From NCBI RefSeq assembly GCF_027533645.1, contig NZ_JAQAGY010000002.1, forward strand, positions 496,001-560,000: DNA of 64,000 nt, written 5' to 3'. Below are positions 1 to 10,348 of the stretch, piece by piece. Source of the stretch: Paenibacillus caseinilyticus (GTDB lineage: Bacteria > Bacillota > Bacilli > Paenibacillales > NBRC-103111). Below the pieces are notes generated by a model. The model saw nothing but the letters and a program-made list of their open reading frames with translations, searched no databases and was not told the DNA's origin. Each line of letters begins with the position of its first letter. The stretch's first letter is position 1. The position numbers were made by a program, and so were the translations under genes.

Positions 1-10
1 GGTGGAACCT

Positions 11-1429
<1,419 letters not shown>

Positions 1430-1465
1430 ACTTTATATAGACTGAATGTAGAGGAGTTTTCACCT

Positions 1466-2074
1466 ATGGAAGCATTCAACAAGCATACCGGCCTTGTGGC
1501 TCCGGTGGACCGCGTGAACGTGGATACGGACGCGATTATCCCCAAGCAGTTCCTGAAGCGCATCGAGCGCTCCGGCTTCGGCCAATTCCTGTTCTACGAA
1601 TGGCGGTTTGACCAAAGCGGCGCCGAGATTCCTAGCTTCAGCCTGAACCAGCCGCGCTATCAGGGCGCTTCCGTCCTGATCTCCCGTGCGAACTTCGGCT
1701 GCGGTTCCTCCCGTGAGCACGCGCCTTGGGCAATCCAGGACTTCGGCTTCCGCGTCGTGATCGCACCTTCGTACGCGGACATTTTCTATAACAACTGCTT
1801 CAAGAACGGCATTCTGCCGATCAAGCTCAGCGAGGAGCAGGTCGAAGACTTGTTCCAGCGTACGGCCGCCCAAGAAGGCTACCAGCTGACGGTCGACCTC
1901 GAGAACAAGACGATTACCGACAGCCAAGGGCTGAACATCGCCTTCGACCTCGACGAACACCGCCGCCAGTTCCTGCTGCAGGGACTCGACGATATCGGCC
2001 TGACGCTTCAGCATGCCGACAAGATTTCTTCCTACGAGCAGGCTCACGAAGCGCGCCTGTCTTATAACCGCTAA
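1466..2074 (+). CDS. leuD: 3-isopropylmalate dehydratase small subunit
   Basis: Small subunit (swivel domain) of isopropylmalate isomerase, partner of the preceding LeuC. At 202 residues it has the normal family length. Family signatures seen are [14 protein letters not shown] near the N-terminus, the substrate loop [15 protein letters not shown], and [33 protein letters not shown] ribosome binding site lies about 10 bases before the ATG. It is the last gene of the leu operon in this window and is followed directly by a strong hairpin terminator. Confidence 0.97.
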   Translation: MEAFNKHTGLVAPVDRVNVDTDAIIPKQFLKRIERSGFGQFLFYEWRFDQSGAEIPSFSLNQPRYQGASVLISRANFGCGSSREHAPWAIQDFGFRVVIAPSYADIFYNNCFKNGILPIKLSEEQVEDLFQRTAAQEGYQLTVDLENKTITDSQGLNIAFDLDEHRRQFLLQGLDDIGLTLQHADKISSYEQAHEARLSYNR

Positions 2075-2079
2075 TCCGC

Positions 2080-2126
2080 GGGCCCGTTATTCCTTCCAGC
2101 GTGAAGAGGATAACGGGTCTTTTTTA
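2080..2126 (+). terminator. Rho-independent terminator after leuD
   Basis: Inverted repeat GGCCCGTTATTCCTT / AAGAGGATAACGGGTC with a short loop, followed by a run of T. It starts 6 bp after the leuD stop codon and closes the leu operon. Confidence 0.9.
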
Positions 2127-2129
2127 TAT

Positions 2130-2228
2130 CTAGGATTCTATATCTCGCGCCAGGGCTCGATCCTGTAATCTTAACTATCTCATAAGCGCGCATCGTCCTG
2201 AAAGGACGGCGAATCCATTTATCTTGAT
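2130..2228. repeat. Dispersed structured repeat, copy A
   Basis: About 90 bp, in the intergenic region after leuD, closely matches a second stretch at about 30,396-30,492. Shared blocks in order are TATATCTCGC, GGGCTCGATCCTGTA, ATCTCATAA, CGCGCA, CGTCCTGAAAGGAC and TTTATCTTG. The core GTCC-TGAAA-GGAC is a perfect small hairpin in both copies. Flanking GGATTC/GAATCC could close a longer stem in this copy only. No coding potential is seen. The remaining sequence to the hbd promoter (2229-2440) holds nothing recognisable. Identity unknown: structured RNA or small dispersed palindromic element. Confidence 0.7.
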
Positions 2229-2447
2229 GGATCTGGCGGCGCCATCTTATTTTTTCTTTCCGTATTTGGGTATCCTAAGCAAAACAAGGAAGAACGTTGC
2301 AAGTAACATGTGGCGGAAATGGTACTTTCGGTCCGTTTCCCCTGATGGAAAATGGGTGAATTGTCATGGAGTGGAAATGTACCCGCTCGCATTTTGACTT
2401 CTTTGTGAAAACTGCCCTGCGGTTTTTCATTTCTCGATTCGGTTGTG

Positions 2448-2453
2448 TATAAT
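2448..2453 (+). promoter_or_regulatory. -10 box upstream of hbd
   Basis: A perfect TATAAT lies 37 bp before the ATG of the dehydrogenase gene; no good -35 box is visible 17 bp upstream. A GTG at 2445 overlaps this box, which argues against using it as the start codon. Confidence 0.5.
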
Positions 2454-2489
2454 ACACTTCGAAAGCAAGTCAGAAAGGGTGTACGGAAC

Positions 2490-3362
2490 ATGGCATGGAA
2501 CAAGATTGGCGTCGTCGGCGCCGGCACAATGGGGCAGGGCATCGCGGAGATGCTTGCAGGCAAAGGCCTGGAAGTGGTGCTCGTGGAGCGAACGAAGGAG
2601 AAACTCGATCATGCCCTGGAGCAGCTCGAGATCTCGCTCGATAAACAAATGGAAAAATGGGCCATTACACCTGTAGAGAAAAAACTCATTCTTTCGAGAA
2701 TTCATAAAGAAACATCGCTGGAGAGCTTTGCAGACTGCGATCTCGTCATCGAGACGATCAGCGAGGATCTCGACCTGAAGAAGGAAGTGTTCCGCACACT
2801 CGATGCGGTATGCCCTCCGAATGTCGTTCTCGCGAGCAACACGTCGACATTGAGCTTGACGGAGCTTGCGGCAGAGACGAAACAGCCGGAGCGGGTGATC
2901 GGACTGCATTTCCTCTATCCGGTATCGAAGATTCATATGGTCGAGATTATCCGCGGCCTGCGTACGAGCGAATCGACCTTCGCCCAGACGAAGCAGTTCG
3001 TCGAGGATACGATCCAGAAGCGGGGGATTCAGGTCTACGAATCGCCGGGCTTCGTCACCACGCGCCTGATCTGCGTGCTCATCAACGAAGCGCTGCATGT
3101 ACTCTCCGAGCGCGTGGCGGAAGCGGCCGATATCGACAGCGCGATGCGGATCGGCTACGATTTTCACTATGGTCCGCTCGAGATGTGCGACCGCTTCGGG
3201 CTCGACTCCGTGCTTGCCGCGATGGAACGGATGTTCCGCGAGTTCGGCGATGTGAAGTACCGCCCGGCGGTGATCCTGAAGCAAATGGTGCGAGCGGGCC
3301 ACCTCGGGATGAAGACGGGACAAGGCTTCTTCCGTTATGATAAGGATGGTGACCGGATATGA
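2490..3362 (+). CDS. 3-hydroxybutyryl-CoA dehydrogenase family protein
   Basis: NAD(P)-dependent 3-hydroxyacyl-CoA dehydrogenase, 290 residues, the usual length for stand-alone Hbd/PaaH proteins. It begins with a Rossmann fold, GxGxxG at residues 10-15 (GAGTMG). It continues with SNTSTLSLTELA, then RVIGLHFLYPVSKIHMVEIIRG, a variant of the family's HFFNPVP catalytic segment, and ends with the C-terminal dimerisation domain (GYDFHYGPLEMCDRFGLD and GMKTGQGFFRYD). The start at 2490 has GAAAGGG about 10 bases upstream. The last codons overlap the start of ackA by 4 bp (ATGA), so the two are translationally coupled. The pairing suggests acyl-CoA or short-chain fatty acid metabolism, but which acyl-CoA is used cannot be told from sequence. 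Confidence 0.88.
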   Translation: MAWNKIGVVGAGTMGQGIAEMLAGKGLEVVLVERTKEKLDHALEQLEISLDKQMEKWAITPVEKKLILSRIHKETSLESFADCDLVIETISEDLDLKKEVFRTLDAVCPPNVVLASNTSTLSLTELAAETKQPERVIGLHFLYPVSKIHMVEIIRGLRTSESTFAQTKQFVEDTIQKRGIQVYESPGFVTTRLICVLINEALHVLSERVAEAADIDSAMRIGYDFHYGPLEMCDRFGLDSVLAAMERMFREFGDVKYRPAVILKQMVRAGHLGMKTGQGFFRYDKDGDRI

Positions 3363-4573
3363 TCGTACTCGTAATCAACGCGGGGAGCTCCTCGCTCAAA
3401 TTCCAGCTGTACCAGATGAAAGACGAGTCCGTGCTGGCCAAAGGCCGGGTGGAGCGGATCGGGATGGAATCGGCTATCGTAACCATCGAGCTGCCCGGAA
3501 GGCCCGAAGTACGCGAAGTGCGCGAGATTCTCGAGCATACGACGGCCATCCGTAAAGTGCTCGACATGATTGTGCATCCTGAGCACGGCGTGCTGAAGTC
3601 GGTCAGCGAGATCGAAGCTGTCGGTCACCGTGTCGTACACGGGGGAGAATCGTTCTCGAGCTCGGTCCTGGTGACAGAGGAAGTGAAGCAGGAGATCAAG
3701 CGCCTCTTCGACTTGGCGCCGCTGCATAACCCGGCACATATGCTCGGGATTCATGCGGTGGAGGCGAATATGCCGGAGGTGCCGCAGGCCGTCGTCTTCG
3801 ATACGGCGTTCCACCAGTCGATGCCTCAGGTGTCCTACCTGTACCCGATTCCAATGGTGCTCTACAAGAAGCACAAGATCCGCCGCTACGGATTCCACGG
3901 TACCTCCCACGCATACGTCAGCGAGCGTGCGGCCCAGTTTCTCGGCCGGCCGCTGGAAGAGCTGAAGCTCGTCACCTGCCATATCGGGAACGGGGCGTCC
4001 TGCACGGCCGTGGACGGCGGCAAGTCGGTCGACACCAGCATGGGCATGACCCCGCTCGAAGGCTTGATGATGGGTACGCGCAGCGGCGACATCGATCCGG
4101 CCATCGTGCCGTTCGCGATGGGCAAGGAGGATCTGACCCTCAGCGAAGTGAATTCAATGCTCAACAAGCACAGCGGGCTGCTCGCCATCTCGAATATTTC
4201 GAGCGACATGCGGGAGATTGCCGAGGCGATGGAAGCCGGAGACCGCAGCGCCGCACTGGCCTTCGAGATGTACGAATACCGGCTGCGCAAGTATATCGGC
4301 TCCTATGCGGCAGCGATGAACGGCATCGACGCCATCGTGTTCACCGCAGGGGTCGGCGAGAATTCGGCGCTGCTGCGTGCGGCCGTATGCCGCGGGCTCA
4401 GCTTCCTCGGCATCGACTTCGATGAAGAGGCGAATGCCCGCCGAAGCCCCGATGACCGTGCGATCACGAAGTCGGGGTCGAAGGTGCAGGTGCTCGTCAT
4501 TCCGACCAATGAAGAACTTGTGATCGCCCGGGATACGTATGGGTTGATTTTGAAGCGCAATGATGTAGAATAA
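3359..4573 (+). CDS. ackA: Acetate kinase
   Basis: Makes ATP and acetate from acetyl phosphate and ADP (or the reverse) in the cytoplasm. The 404-residue length fits acetate kinase rather than the shorter butyrate kinases. Signatures are the N-terminal MIVLVINAGSSSLKFQLY, VGHRVVHGGE, VVFDTAFHQSMP, RRYGFHGTSH, CHIGNGASCTAV, GLMMGTRSGDIDP and VFTAGVGENSALLR. The start overlaps the stop of the upstream dehydrogenase. No phosphotransacetylase gene is next to it. A structured intergenic stretch rather than a classic T-rich terminator separates it from asnS. Confidence 0.96.
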   Translation: MIVLVINAGSSSLKFQLYQMKDESVLAKGRVERIGMESAIVTIELPGRPEVREVREILEHTTAIRKVLDMIVHPEHGVLKSVSEIEAVGHRVVHGGESFSSSVLVTEEVKQEIKRLFDLAPLHNPAHMLGIHAVEANMPEVPQAVVFDTAFHQSMPQVSYLYPIPMVLYKKHKIRRYGFHGTSHAYVSERAAQFLGRPLEELKLVTCHIGNGASCTAVDGGKSVDTSMGMTPLEGLMMGTRSGDIDPAIVPFAMGKEDLTLSEVNSMLNKHSGLLAISNISSDMREIAEAMEAGDRSAALAFEMYEYRLRKYIGSYAAAMNGIDAIVFTAGVGENSALLRAAVCRGLSFLGIDFDEEANARRSPDDRAITKSGSKVQVLVIPTNEELVIARDTYGLILKRNDVE

Positions 4574-4679
4574 GAAGACGGACAGGAACACCAAACGTTT
4601 GTTCTGACAAGCGGTGTTCCGGGTAATGGAGAGCGGGCTCGCCTTCCCCTTCGGGGACAGGGCCCGTTTCTCCGTCTTC
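4574..4679 (+). promoter_or_regulatory. Possible three-way-junction leader before asnS
   Basis: Three nested pairings can be drawn. P1 is GAAGACGGA (4574-4582) with TCCGTCTTC (4671-4679). P2 is GGAACACC (4585-4592) with GGTGTTCC (4613-4620), holding an inner TTGT-TCTG-ACAA. P3 is GAGAGCGGGCTC (4629-4640) with GGGCCCGTTTCTC (4660-4672), capped by CCCC-TTC-GGGG. P1 and P3 share two bases. There is no T-run and no T-box consensus. It could be a weak ackA terminator or an RNA leader of asnS. Confidence 0.4.
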
Positions 4680-4723
4680 CGGGGCAGATGCCCTACGCGA
4701 TGATGAAGGAGGAGAAAAGATCG

Positions 4724-6022
4724 ATGAGCCGTACATTGTGCACGATCCGCGAAGCGGGGAAGAATGTGGATCAGACCGTTACGATCGGCTGCTGGCTGCA
4801 TAACATCCGCTCCAGCGGCAAGATCCGGTTCCTGCAGCTGCGGGACGGATCGGGATTTATTCAGGGTGTGGTGGTGAAGAGTGAAGTACCCGAGAGCTTG
4901 TGGGAAGATGCGGGCAAGCTGACCCAGGAGAGCTCGCTGTATGTCACGGGGATCGTCAAGGAGGATACGCGCAGCAAAGGCGGATTCGAGCTGACGGTGA
5001 CGGGACTCGAGATCATCCAGGTCGCCAGTGAATATCCGATTACACCGAAGGAGCACGGGGTGGATTTCCTGATGGACCACCGTCACCTGTGGATCCGTTC
5101 GCCGCGGCAGCGGGCGATTCTGGTCGTGCGTTCCCAGATTATCCGCGCGGTACAGGAGTTCTTCGACGAACGCGGCTTCCACCTGGTGGATCCGCCGATT
5201 CTGACCCCTTCCTCCTGCGAAGGCACGACGAACCTCTTCCATACGAAGTACTTCGACGAGGACGCTTACCTGACGCAGAGCGGACAGCTCTATATGGAAG
5301 CGGCCGCGATGGCGCTGGGCCGCGTCTATTCGTTCGGACCGACCTTCCGTGCCGAGAAGTCGAAGACGCGCCGCCATCTGATCGAGTTCTGGATGATCGA
5401 GCCGGAGATGGCTTTCGTGACGCACGAGGAGAACCTGGAGATCCAGGAGCAGTTCGTATCCCATGTAATCCAGTCGGTGCTGACGAACTGCCGCAAGGAA
5501 CTGGAGACGCTGGAGAGGGATATTACGAAGCTGGAGAAGATCCAGGCGCCGTTCCCGCGCATTACATACGACGAAGCGGTGGAGTTCCTGAAGAAGACTG
5601 GGCATGAATTCGAGTGGGGCGAGGACTTCGGGGCCCCGCACGAGACCGCGATCGCCCAAAGCTACGACAAGCCCGTATTCATCACGCATTATCCGACCGA
5701 GATCAAGGCCTTCTATATGAAGCCGGATCCGAACCGTCCGGAAGTCGTGCTCTGCGCGGACATGATCGCACCGGAAGGTTACGGCGAGATTATCGGAGGC
5801 AGCCAGCGGATCGACGATCCCGAGCTGATGGAGGAGCGCTTCCTGCAGCACGAGCTCTCCAAGGAAGCTTACCAGTGGTATCTCGATCTCAGAAAATACG
5901 GATCGGTGCCGCACTCGGGTTTTGGTCTCGGACTGGAACGCACGGTAGCCTGGATCTGCGGGCTCGATCATGTGCGCGAGACGATTCCGTTCCCGCGCCT
6001 GCTCAACCGTCTGTACCCTTAA
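4724..6022 (+). CDS. asnS: Asparaginyl-tRNA synthetase
   Basis: Charges tRNA-Asn with asparagine; class IIb synthetase of 432 residues. The N-terminal OB-fold anticodon-binding domain contains [26 protein letters not shown]. The catalytic domain shows motif 2 in [25 protein letters not shown] and motif 3 in [17 protein letters not shown]. The ATG at 4724 is chosen because AAGGAGGAG ends 9 bases upstream; in-frame codons back to 4688 lie within that site. Order asnS-dnaD matches the Bacillus arrangement. The nth gene usual after dnaD there is absent. Confidence 0.95.
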   Translation: MSRTLCTIREAGKNVDQTVTIGCWLHNIRSSGKIRFLQLRDGSGFIQGVVVKSEVPESLWEDAGKLTQESSLYVTGIVKEDTRSKGGFELTVTGLEIIQVASEYPITPKEHGVDFLMDHRHLWIRSPRQRAILVVRSQIIRAVQEFFDERGFHLVDPPILTPSSCEGTTNLFHTKYFDEDAYLTQSGQLYMEAAAMALGRVYSFGPTFRAEKSKTRRHLIEFWMIEPEMAFVTHEENLEIQEQFVSHVIQSVLTNCRKELETLERDITKLEKIQAPFPRITYDEAVEFLKKTGHEFEWGEDFGAPHETAIAQSYDKPVFITHYPTEIKAFYMKPDPNRPEVVLCADMIAPEGYGEIIGGSQRIDDPELMEERFLQHELSKEAYQWYLDLRKYGSVPHSGFGLGLERTVAWICGLDHVRETIPFPRLLNRLYP

Positions 6023-6062
6023 GTCCCGTCGCGGCATAGAGAGGGGAGAGAGAGGGTAAGGT

Positions 6063-6749
6063 ATGAAAGGGAGTCAAGGAACGAACAAGGAGCTGTCTGC
6101 AGCGTTATTGCTCGGATGGCAAGACGGACAGGTGGATGTGCCTTATTGGCTCCTCCAGTATTATTCGCGTCTGCGTCTGCAGGAAGCCGAGGTCATGCTG
6201 ATCCTGCACGTCATGGCTTTTAAGCAGAAGGAGCACAAGGATTTTCCTACGCTGGAAGAAATTAAGTCGCGGATGTCCCTCCCGCCCGAGAAGGTCATCG
6301 CGGCGCTGCAGAAGCTTCTGAAAGAGGGTCTGCTGCAGATCGATGAGGAGATGGACCCGGCCTCAGGGGTCCACAGCGAGAAGTACAACTGGACTCCGCT
6401 GATGGAGCGGCTCGCGGAGTGCCGTCTCGATGACCTCCAGGAGGAGAAAGCAGCCAGGCGAAGCCGTCCGGGGCCCGGAATGAACGGCGAGAGCAAGAAT
6501 GTGTTCACGATCTTCGAGAAGGAATTCGGCCGTCCGCTGACGCCGATGGAGCTCGAATCAATCGCCGGCTGGCTCGACAAAGACGGGCACCCTGAAGAGC
6601 TCATCCTCGCGGGGCTCAAGGAAGCGGTATTCGCCGGCAAGGTGCATTTCCGCTATATCGACCGGATTCTGCTCGAATGGCAGCGCAACCGCATCACCTC
6701 CGTGGAACAGGCGAAGGAACACTCGCAGAAGTTCCGCTCGAGATCCTGA
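6063..6749 (+). CDS. dnaD: DNA replication initiation protein DnaD
   Basis: Primosome protein that helps load the replicative helicase at oriC and at restart sites. The 228-residue length and domain order fit the family. A winged-helix N-terminal part (about 1-115, with YSRLRLQEAEVMLILHVMAF and SLPPEKVIAALQKLLKEGLL) precedes a DnaB-like/DnaD C-terminal part (about 140-215, FEKEFGRPLTPMELESIAGW, EELILAGLKEAVFAGK). The polar linker between them is poorly conserved in kind. It lies 40 bp after asnS and ends before a strong bidirectional hairpin. Confidence 0.92.
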   Translation: MKGSQGTNKELSAALLLGWQDGQVDVPYWLLQYYSRLRLQEAEVMLILHVMAFKQKEHKDFPTLEEIKSRMSLPPEKVIAALQKLLKEGLLQIDEEMDPASGVHSEKYNWTPLMERLAECRLDDLQEEKAARRSRPGPGMNGESKNVFTIFEKEFGRPLTPMELESIAGWLDKDGHPEELILAGLKEAVFAGKVHFRYIDRILLEWQRNRITSVEQAKEHSQKFRSRS

Positions 6750-6796
6750 TCAACAATGAAGGGAAGCAATCGGGATACACTCCGGCTGCTCTTATG

Positions 6797-6841
6797 TACA
6801 CAAAGACCCTCCGGCTTTTTAAGCCGGAGGGTCTTTGTGTA
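6797..6841. terminator. Bidirectional terminator between dnaD and the chemoreceptor gene
   Basis: Near-perfect inverted repeat ACACAAAGACCCTCCGGCTT and its complement around a TTT loop. Both arms supply A/T-rich flanks, so it can serve dnaD on the plus strand and the convergent chemoreceptor gene on the minus strand. Confidence 0.85.
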
Positions 6842-6916
6842 CCAATCGGCCAAGGCTCTGAGGTGCATCAGGTTCCGAGGCAGATCTTGTATCCAAATGG
6901 GGATGAAAGCCGGATT

Positions 6917-8188
6917 CTACACGGTAAATCGGTTCATGAGCTCGTTCAGCTTCTCGCCCATTTGGTGCAGACGATCGGCCGCGCCGCTGACTTCATCCAT
7001 ATTGTGCTGGACGTTATCGGTAAGCTTCACGATTTGGGTAATGCCCTGCGACGAGTGACGCGCCGTCTCGGCCATATTGTCTACCGTGGCTGCGACTTCT
7101 TCGCTGCCCGCGGCCATCTGTTCGCCGACGGCGGACATTTCGCGGATCTGGTCGTTGATGTTCTCGAAAGTTTCGAGAATATGGCGGATCGTATTCTCCG
7201 TCGACGCCACCACCGACAGACCGCGGGAAATCTCCTGCTCCGAGAGCTGCATCGCGCTCGTCGCCTGTTCGGAGTTCATGCGGATATGTCCGATTACATC
7301 GCCGATTTTCTGGGCGGATTCGCCGGATTGGGTGGCAAGCTTGCGGATCTCGCTGGCAACGACCGCGAACCCTTTGCCTTGTTCGCCGGCGCGGGCGGCC
7401 TCGATGCCGGCGTTCAGCGCCAGCATGTTGGTCTGCTCCGAGATGCCGCGGATTGACTGGATGAAACCGCTGATTTCTTGCGTGCGGCCGACCAGCTCGT
7501 GAATCGTGGCGGTTAACGTTCCGAAGGTCTCGCGGATGCGTCCCATCTGGGTATTCATGCCCGAGAGGTCCTCGCGGGAACGGACGGCGACACCGGCCGC
7601 TTCGGAGGAAGCATCGGTCGCCGCCGTGGAGGTCTCCGCGATCCGGAGGATGCCCTGCGACATTTCGTCAACGGCCTTGGCGCTTTCGGATGCCGCAACG
7701 GACTGCGTCTGCATACCGGAATCCATCGTCTGCAGATTCTGAAGAATGCGGGCATAATCCTTCCGCGTATTATCCATCTGCTGCTGCACAATCTCGATCG
7801 AGTCATTTAACTGGAGAGAAGTCATCTTCACTTGCGAGACGAGCTGCTGCAGCGCTTCCCGCATCCCGTTCATCGGCACGCCGAAGCGCTGCAGGGCACC
7901 GAGTTCATCCATCCGGATGTCCTTGGTCAGATCGCCCTTGGCAATGGTGGAGATGAAGCCTTCGATCTCGCGGAACGGCTTGGCGTATGCCGCAAAATTG
8001 AAAATCCCGACCACGGTTGTCCCCAAGCCTACGAGCACCAGCATGCTCAAATGATCCCAAGACACAAGAGACTTTCCGGATACAAGCGAATTCACCAGAA
8101 CCGCCCCCAGGCCGATCGTCACCCCTTGGCCGAAGGTTCGAAAGCAATACTTCACCAACGTCTTCGTAATCTCTTTATTACTGTCCAT
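6917..8188 (-). CDS. Methyl-accepting chemotaxis protein without an extracellular sensor domain
   Basis: Membrane-anchored chemoreceptor-like signalling protein of 423 residues. Two hydrophobic segments near the N-terminus (about 15-35 and 42-65) are separated by only a few residues, so there is no ligand-binding loop outside the cell. A HAMP-like segment follows ([20 protein letters not shown]), then a long helical MCP signalling domain with the hairpin tip [37 protein letters not shown] that contacts CheA/CheW. The ATG at 8188 is preferred over the GTG at 8200 because AGGAG overlaps the GTG. It is convergent with dnaD and divergent from the ABC operon. The stimulus may be intracellular, membrane-borne or supplied by a partner; that is inference. 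Confidence 0.9.
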   Translation of the reverse strand: MDSNKEITKTLVKYCFRTFGQGVTIGLGAVLVNSLVSGKSLVSWDHLSMLVLVGLGTTVVGIFNFAAYAKPFREIEGFISTIAKGDLTKDIRMDELGALQRFGVPMNGMREALQQLVSQVKMTSLQLNDSIEIVQQQMDNTRKDYARILQNLQTMDSGMQTQSVAASESAKAVDEMSQGILRIAETSTAATDASSEAAGVAVRSREDLSGMNTQMGRIRETFGTLTATIHELVGRTQEISGFIQSIRGISEQTNMLALNAGIEAARAGEQGKGFAVVASEIRKLATQSGESAQKIGDVIGHIRMNSEQATSAMQLSEQEISRGLSVVASTENTIRHILETFENINDQIREMSAVGEQMAAGSEEVAATVDNMAETARHSSQGITQIVKLTDNVQHNMDEVSGAADRLHQMGEKLNELMNRFTV

Positions 8189-8363
8189 ACCTTTTCTCAC
8201 TCCTCACGGTTAGTATGTAAGTTCAGTGGCTCCCTATGTTTCGCAGCCATTTCCCGTCTCCGCCACGGCCCGTGCATGCGGAAGCCGGCACCCAAAAAAA
8301 ATAACGAGCTCATGTAACCTTTTATCGGCGAGGTCCGTCTATTATATTAGTAATGTAACATTT

Positions 8364-8384
8364 TGCCATTTTAAGAGAATGGCA
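8364..8384. promoter_or_regulatory. Inverted repeat upstream of the ABC operon
   Basis: TGCCATT and AATGGCA (7-bp arms, 7-bp spacer) sit about 38 bp before the first ABC gene, just after an AT-rich stretch that could hold its promoter. The arrangement suits an operator; no regulator gene is adjacent, so this is only a suggestion. Confidence 0.35.
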
Positions 8385-8421
8385 GATTCCGATTTGGAGG
8401 AAATACCGGAGGAGGATGTTC

Positions 8422-9258
8422 ATGATTTCATGGCTGCGGAGAAAAGAAGCCACGGCGAAGTCCGGGGAATCCACAGCTTCCGGAACGCAGACCGCAGACG
8501 GGCCGCAGGATGCGCTGCCCGGTATGCCGGATCCGGCCATCGGGGAGGAAGAGCGCCCGGAGATCGATACGAGCCTTCCGCTGTTGACCGTCAGAGGAGT
8601 AGAAAGGTCCTTCCAGGTAGGAGGGGCGCCTCTGCATGTGCTCAAGGGGATCAATATGGAGCTCTATCCGCTCCAGCTCGTGATGCTCAAGGGTCGGTCG
8701 GGCTCGGGCAAGACTACGCTGCTCAATCTTATTGGGGGGCTCGATCAGCCGAACCGGGGAGAGATCCTTTTCAAGGACCACCCGTTTCACAGCAGCAGCG
8801 ACGACAAGCGGACGTACATACGAAGACAAGAAATCGGCTTTATTTTTCAATCATTTGCCCTTATGCCCCTCTTGTCCGCTTGGGAGAACGTCGAATTGTC
8901 GCTGCGGATGGCAGGTGTGCCGCGGAGCCAGTGGAAGGCGAGGATTGCCCACTGCCTGGAGCTCGTAGGGCTGACCAAACGAATGCATCACCGCCCCTTC
9001 GAGCTGTCGGGCGGCGAGCAGCAGCGGGTGGCGATCGCAAAGGCGATTGCCCACAAGCCGAGTCTGCTGCTGGCGGACGAGCCGACGGCGGAGCTGGATT
9101 CACAGATGGGCGCGCAGATCATGGCGGTATTCCGGGAGATCATCCGCTCGGAGCGCACCACGATCTGCATGACAACACATGATCCGACAATAATGGAGGT
9201 TGCCGACCGTGTATTCGAAATGGTGGATGGAAAATTTGTCGGCAGGGACGCAGGCTGA
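8422..9258 (+). CDS. ABC transporter ATP-binding protein (MacB/LolD type), exporter locus 1
   Basis: ATPase subunit of 278 residues that would power the FtsX-type permease two genes downstream. After a polar extension of about 45 residues rich in Ser, Gly and Ala, it shows Walker A GRSGSGKTT, Q-loop IFQSFALMPLLSAWENVELSL, signature LSGGEQQRVAIAKA, Walker B LLLADEPTAELD and an H-loop MTTHD. That pattern fits the LolD/MacB/FtsE branch. The ATG at 8422 is chosen because GGAGGAGG (8408-8415) is directly adjacent to the alternative ATG at 8416. The next gene begins inside its 3' end, indicating tight coupling. Confidence 0.9.
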   Translation: MISWLRRKEATAKSGESTASGTQTADGPQDALPGMPDPAIGEEERPEIDTSLPLLTVRGVERSFQVGGAPLHVLKGINMELYPLQLVMLKGRSGSGKTTLLNLIGGLDQPNRGEILFKDHPFHSSSDDKRTYIRRQEIGFIFQSFALMPLLSAWENVELSLRMAGVPRSQWKARIAHCLELVGLTKRMHHRPFELSGGEQQRVAIAKAIAHKPSLLLADEPTAELDSQMGAQIMAVFREIIRSERTTICMTTHDPTIMEVADRVFEMVDGKFVGRDAG

Positions 9259-10348
9259 CCGCGGGGGAACCGGCAATAGGGCCCGCCTGGGCAGGTCCCT
9301 GCTCATTGCTTGTCTGGCGGGAACGCTGGCCGTGACGTCCGGCTGCTCGCTGCTGCCGAAGGAAGAAGAGGAGGAGGCGCTGCCGGCGATCAAACCGCCT
9401 CAGCTCTCGAAGAAGCCGGAATACGAGGTGAAGACGCAGACGCTGGAGACGAAGGTGCGAGGCTCCGGGAAGCTGATGGCTACAGTGGAGGAAGATCTGT
9501 ACTTCACCGATGAAGACAACCGCCGCATTAAGAACATCGCCGTGAAGACGGGCGATCAGGTGCAGGCGGGGCAGCTCATCGCCGAGCTCGACGTGACGGA
9601 GCAGGAGAGCCAGCTGAAGCAGAAACAGCTGCAGACCCGCAAGGATGAACTCACGATGATCGAATCGCTGCGCAAAGCCGACGAGATGACGACGGAGGAG
9701 CTCGAGAAAGCGAAGATCGACTTCGAGCTGAAGCGCGAGGAGCTCGGCAAGCTGGAGAAGACCATTGCCGGTGCGAAGCTGATGGCCCCCTACGGCGGCA
9801 CGATCGTGTCCGTATCCCTGAAGAAAGGCGATACGGCCAAGGCTTATGACGCCGTCGCCAAAATCGCCGACCTCTCCCAGCTTACGGTCGCAGCCACGCT
9901 CAGCGCGGACGATCTCAAGAAAGTGGCCGTAGGCATGGAAGCGCTGGTGGATATCAACGCGGCCGGCCAGCACAAGGGCAAAATTCTGCGTCTGCCTGCA
10001 CCGAAGGAAGAGAACGCGGGCGGCGGGGGCGGTGAAGGCCAGTCTGGCGGAAGCGGGGATTCGAAGCCCGACTCCATCGACAATTACATGCTGGTTGCCT
10101 TGGATCCATTCCCGCAGGGGCTCGACCGAGGACGGCCTCTTAGCGTGCAGGTTATCATCCAGCGCAAGGAGAATGCCGTCACGATTCCCGCCGCGGCGCT
10201 GCGTTCGTACGCCGGACGCAACTATGTGCAGGTGGTGGACGAGAAGGGTTCGAAGCGCGAGGTCGATGTGGAGATCGGCCAGCAGACAGCGACGGATGTC
10301 GAGATCCTGAAAGGGCTGACGCCGGGACAGAAAGTAGTGGGCCGCTGA
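9227..10348 (+). CDS. Membrane-fusion lipoprotein (HlyD/MacA type), exporter locus 1
   Basis: Periplasmic-adaptor-like subunit, about 373 residues, likely anchored on the outer face of the membrane as a lipoprotein: a hydrophobic segment ends in VTSGC, and the Cys is the likely modified residue. The rest has a biotinyl-lipoyl-like part (IAVKTGDQVQAGQLIAELD ... MAPYGGTIVSVSLKKGDT), a coiled coil between (about residues 120-185), and a beta-barrel C-terminal part. A Gly-rich linker (ENAGGGGGEGQSGGSGD) interrupts the C-terminal half. The start is uncertain: TTG 9200, GTG 9209, ATG 9227 and TTG 9236 all lie within the upstream ATPase gene. Its stop overlaps the permease start by one base. Confidence 0.85.
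   Translation: MENLSAGTQADRGGTGNRARLGRSLLIACLAGTLAVTSGCSLLPKEEEEEALPAIKPPQLSKKPEYEVKTQTLETKVRGSGKLMATVEEDLYFTDEDNRRIKNIAVKTGDQVQAGQLIAELDVTEQESQLKQKQLQTRKDELTMIESLRKADEMTTEELEKAKIDFELKREELGKLEKTIAGAKLMAPYGGTIVSVSLKKGDTAKAYDAVAKIADLSQLTVAATLSADDLKKVAVGMEALVDINAAGQHKGKILRLPAPKEENAGGGGGEGQSGGSGDSKPDSIDNYMLVALDPFPQGLDRGRPLSVQVIIQRKENAVTIPAAALRSYAGRNYVQVVDEKGSKREVDVEIGQQTATDVEILKGLTPGQKVVGR

Noticed and set aside
4574-4723. T-box riboswitch for asnS
   Set aside because: The spacer is too short, and neither the T-box sequence nor a specifier loop is present.
4154-6037. 627-residue open frame on the minus strand across ackA and asnS
   Set aside because: It lies antisense to two confidently identified genes, has no family resemblance and is a shadow caused by GC-rich codon use.
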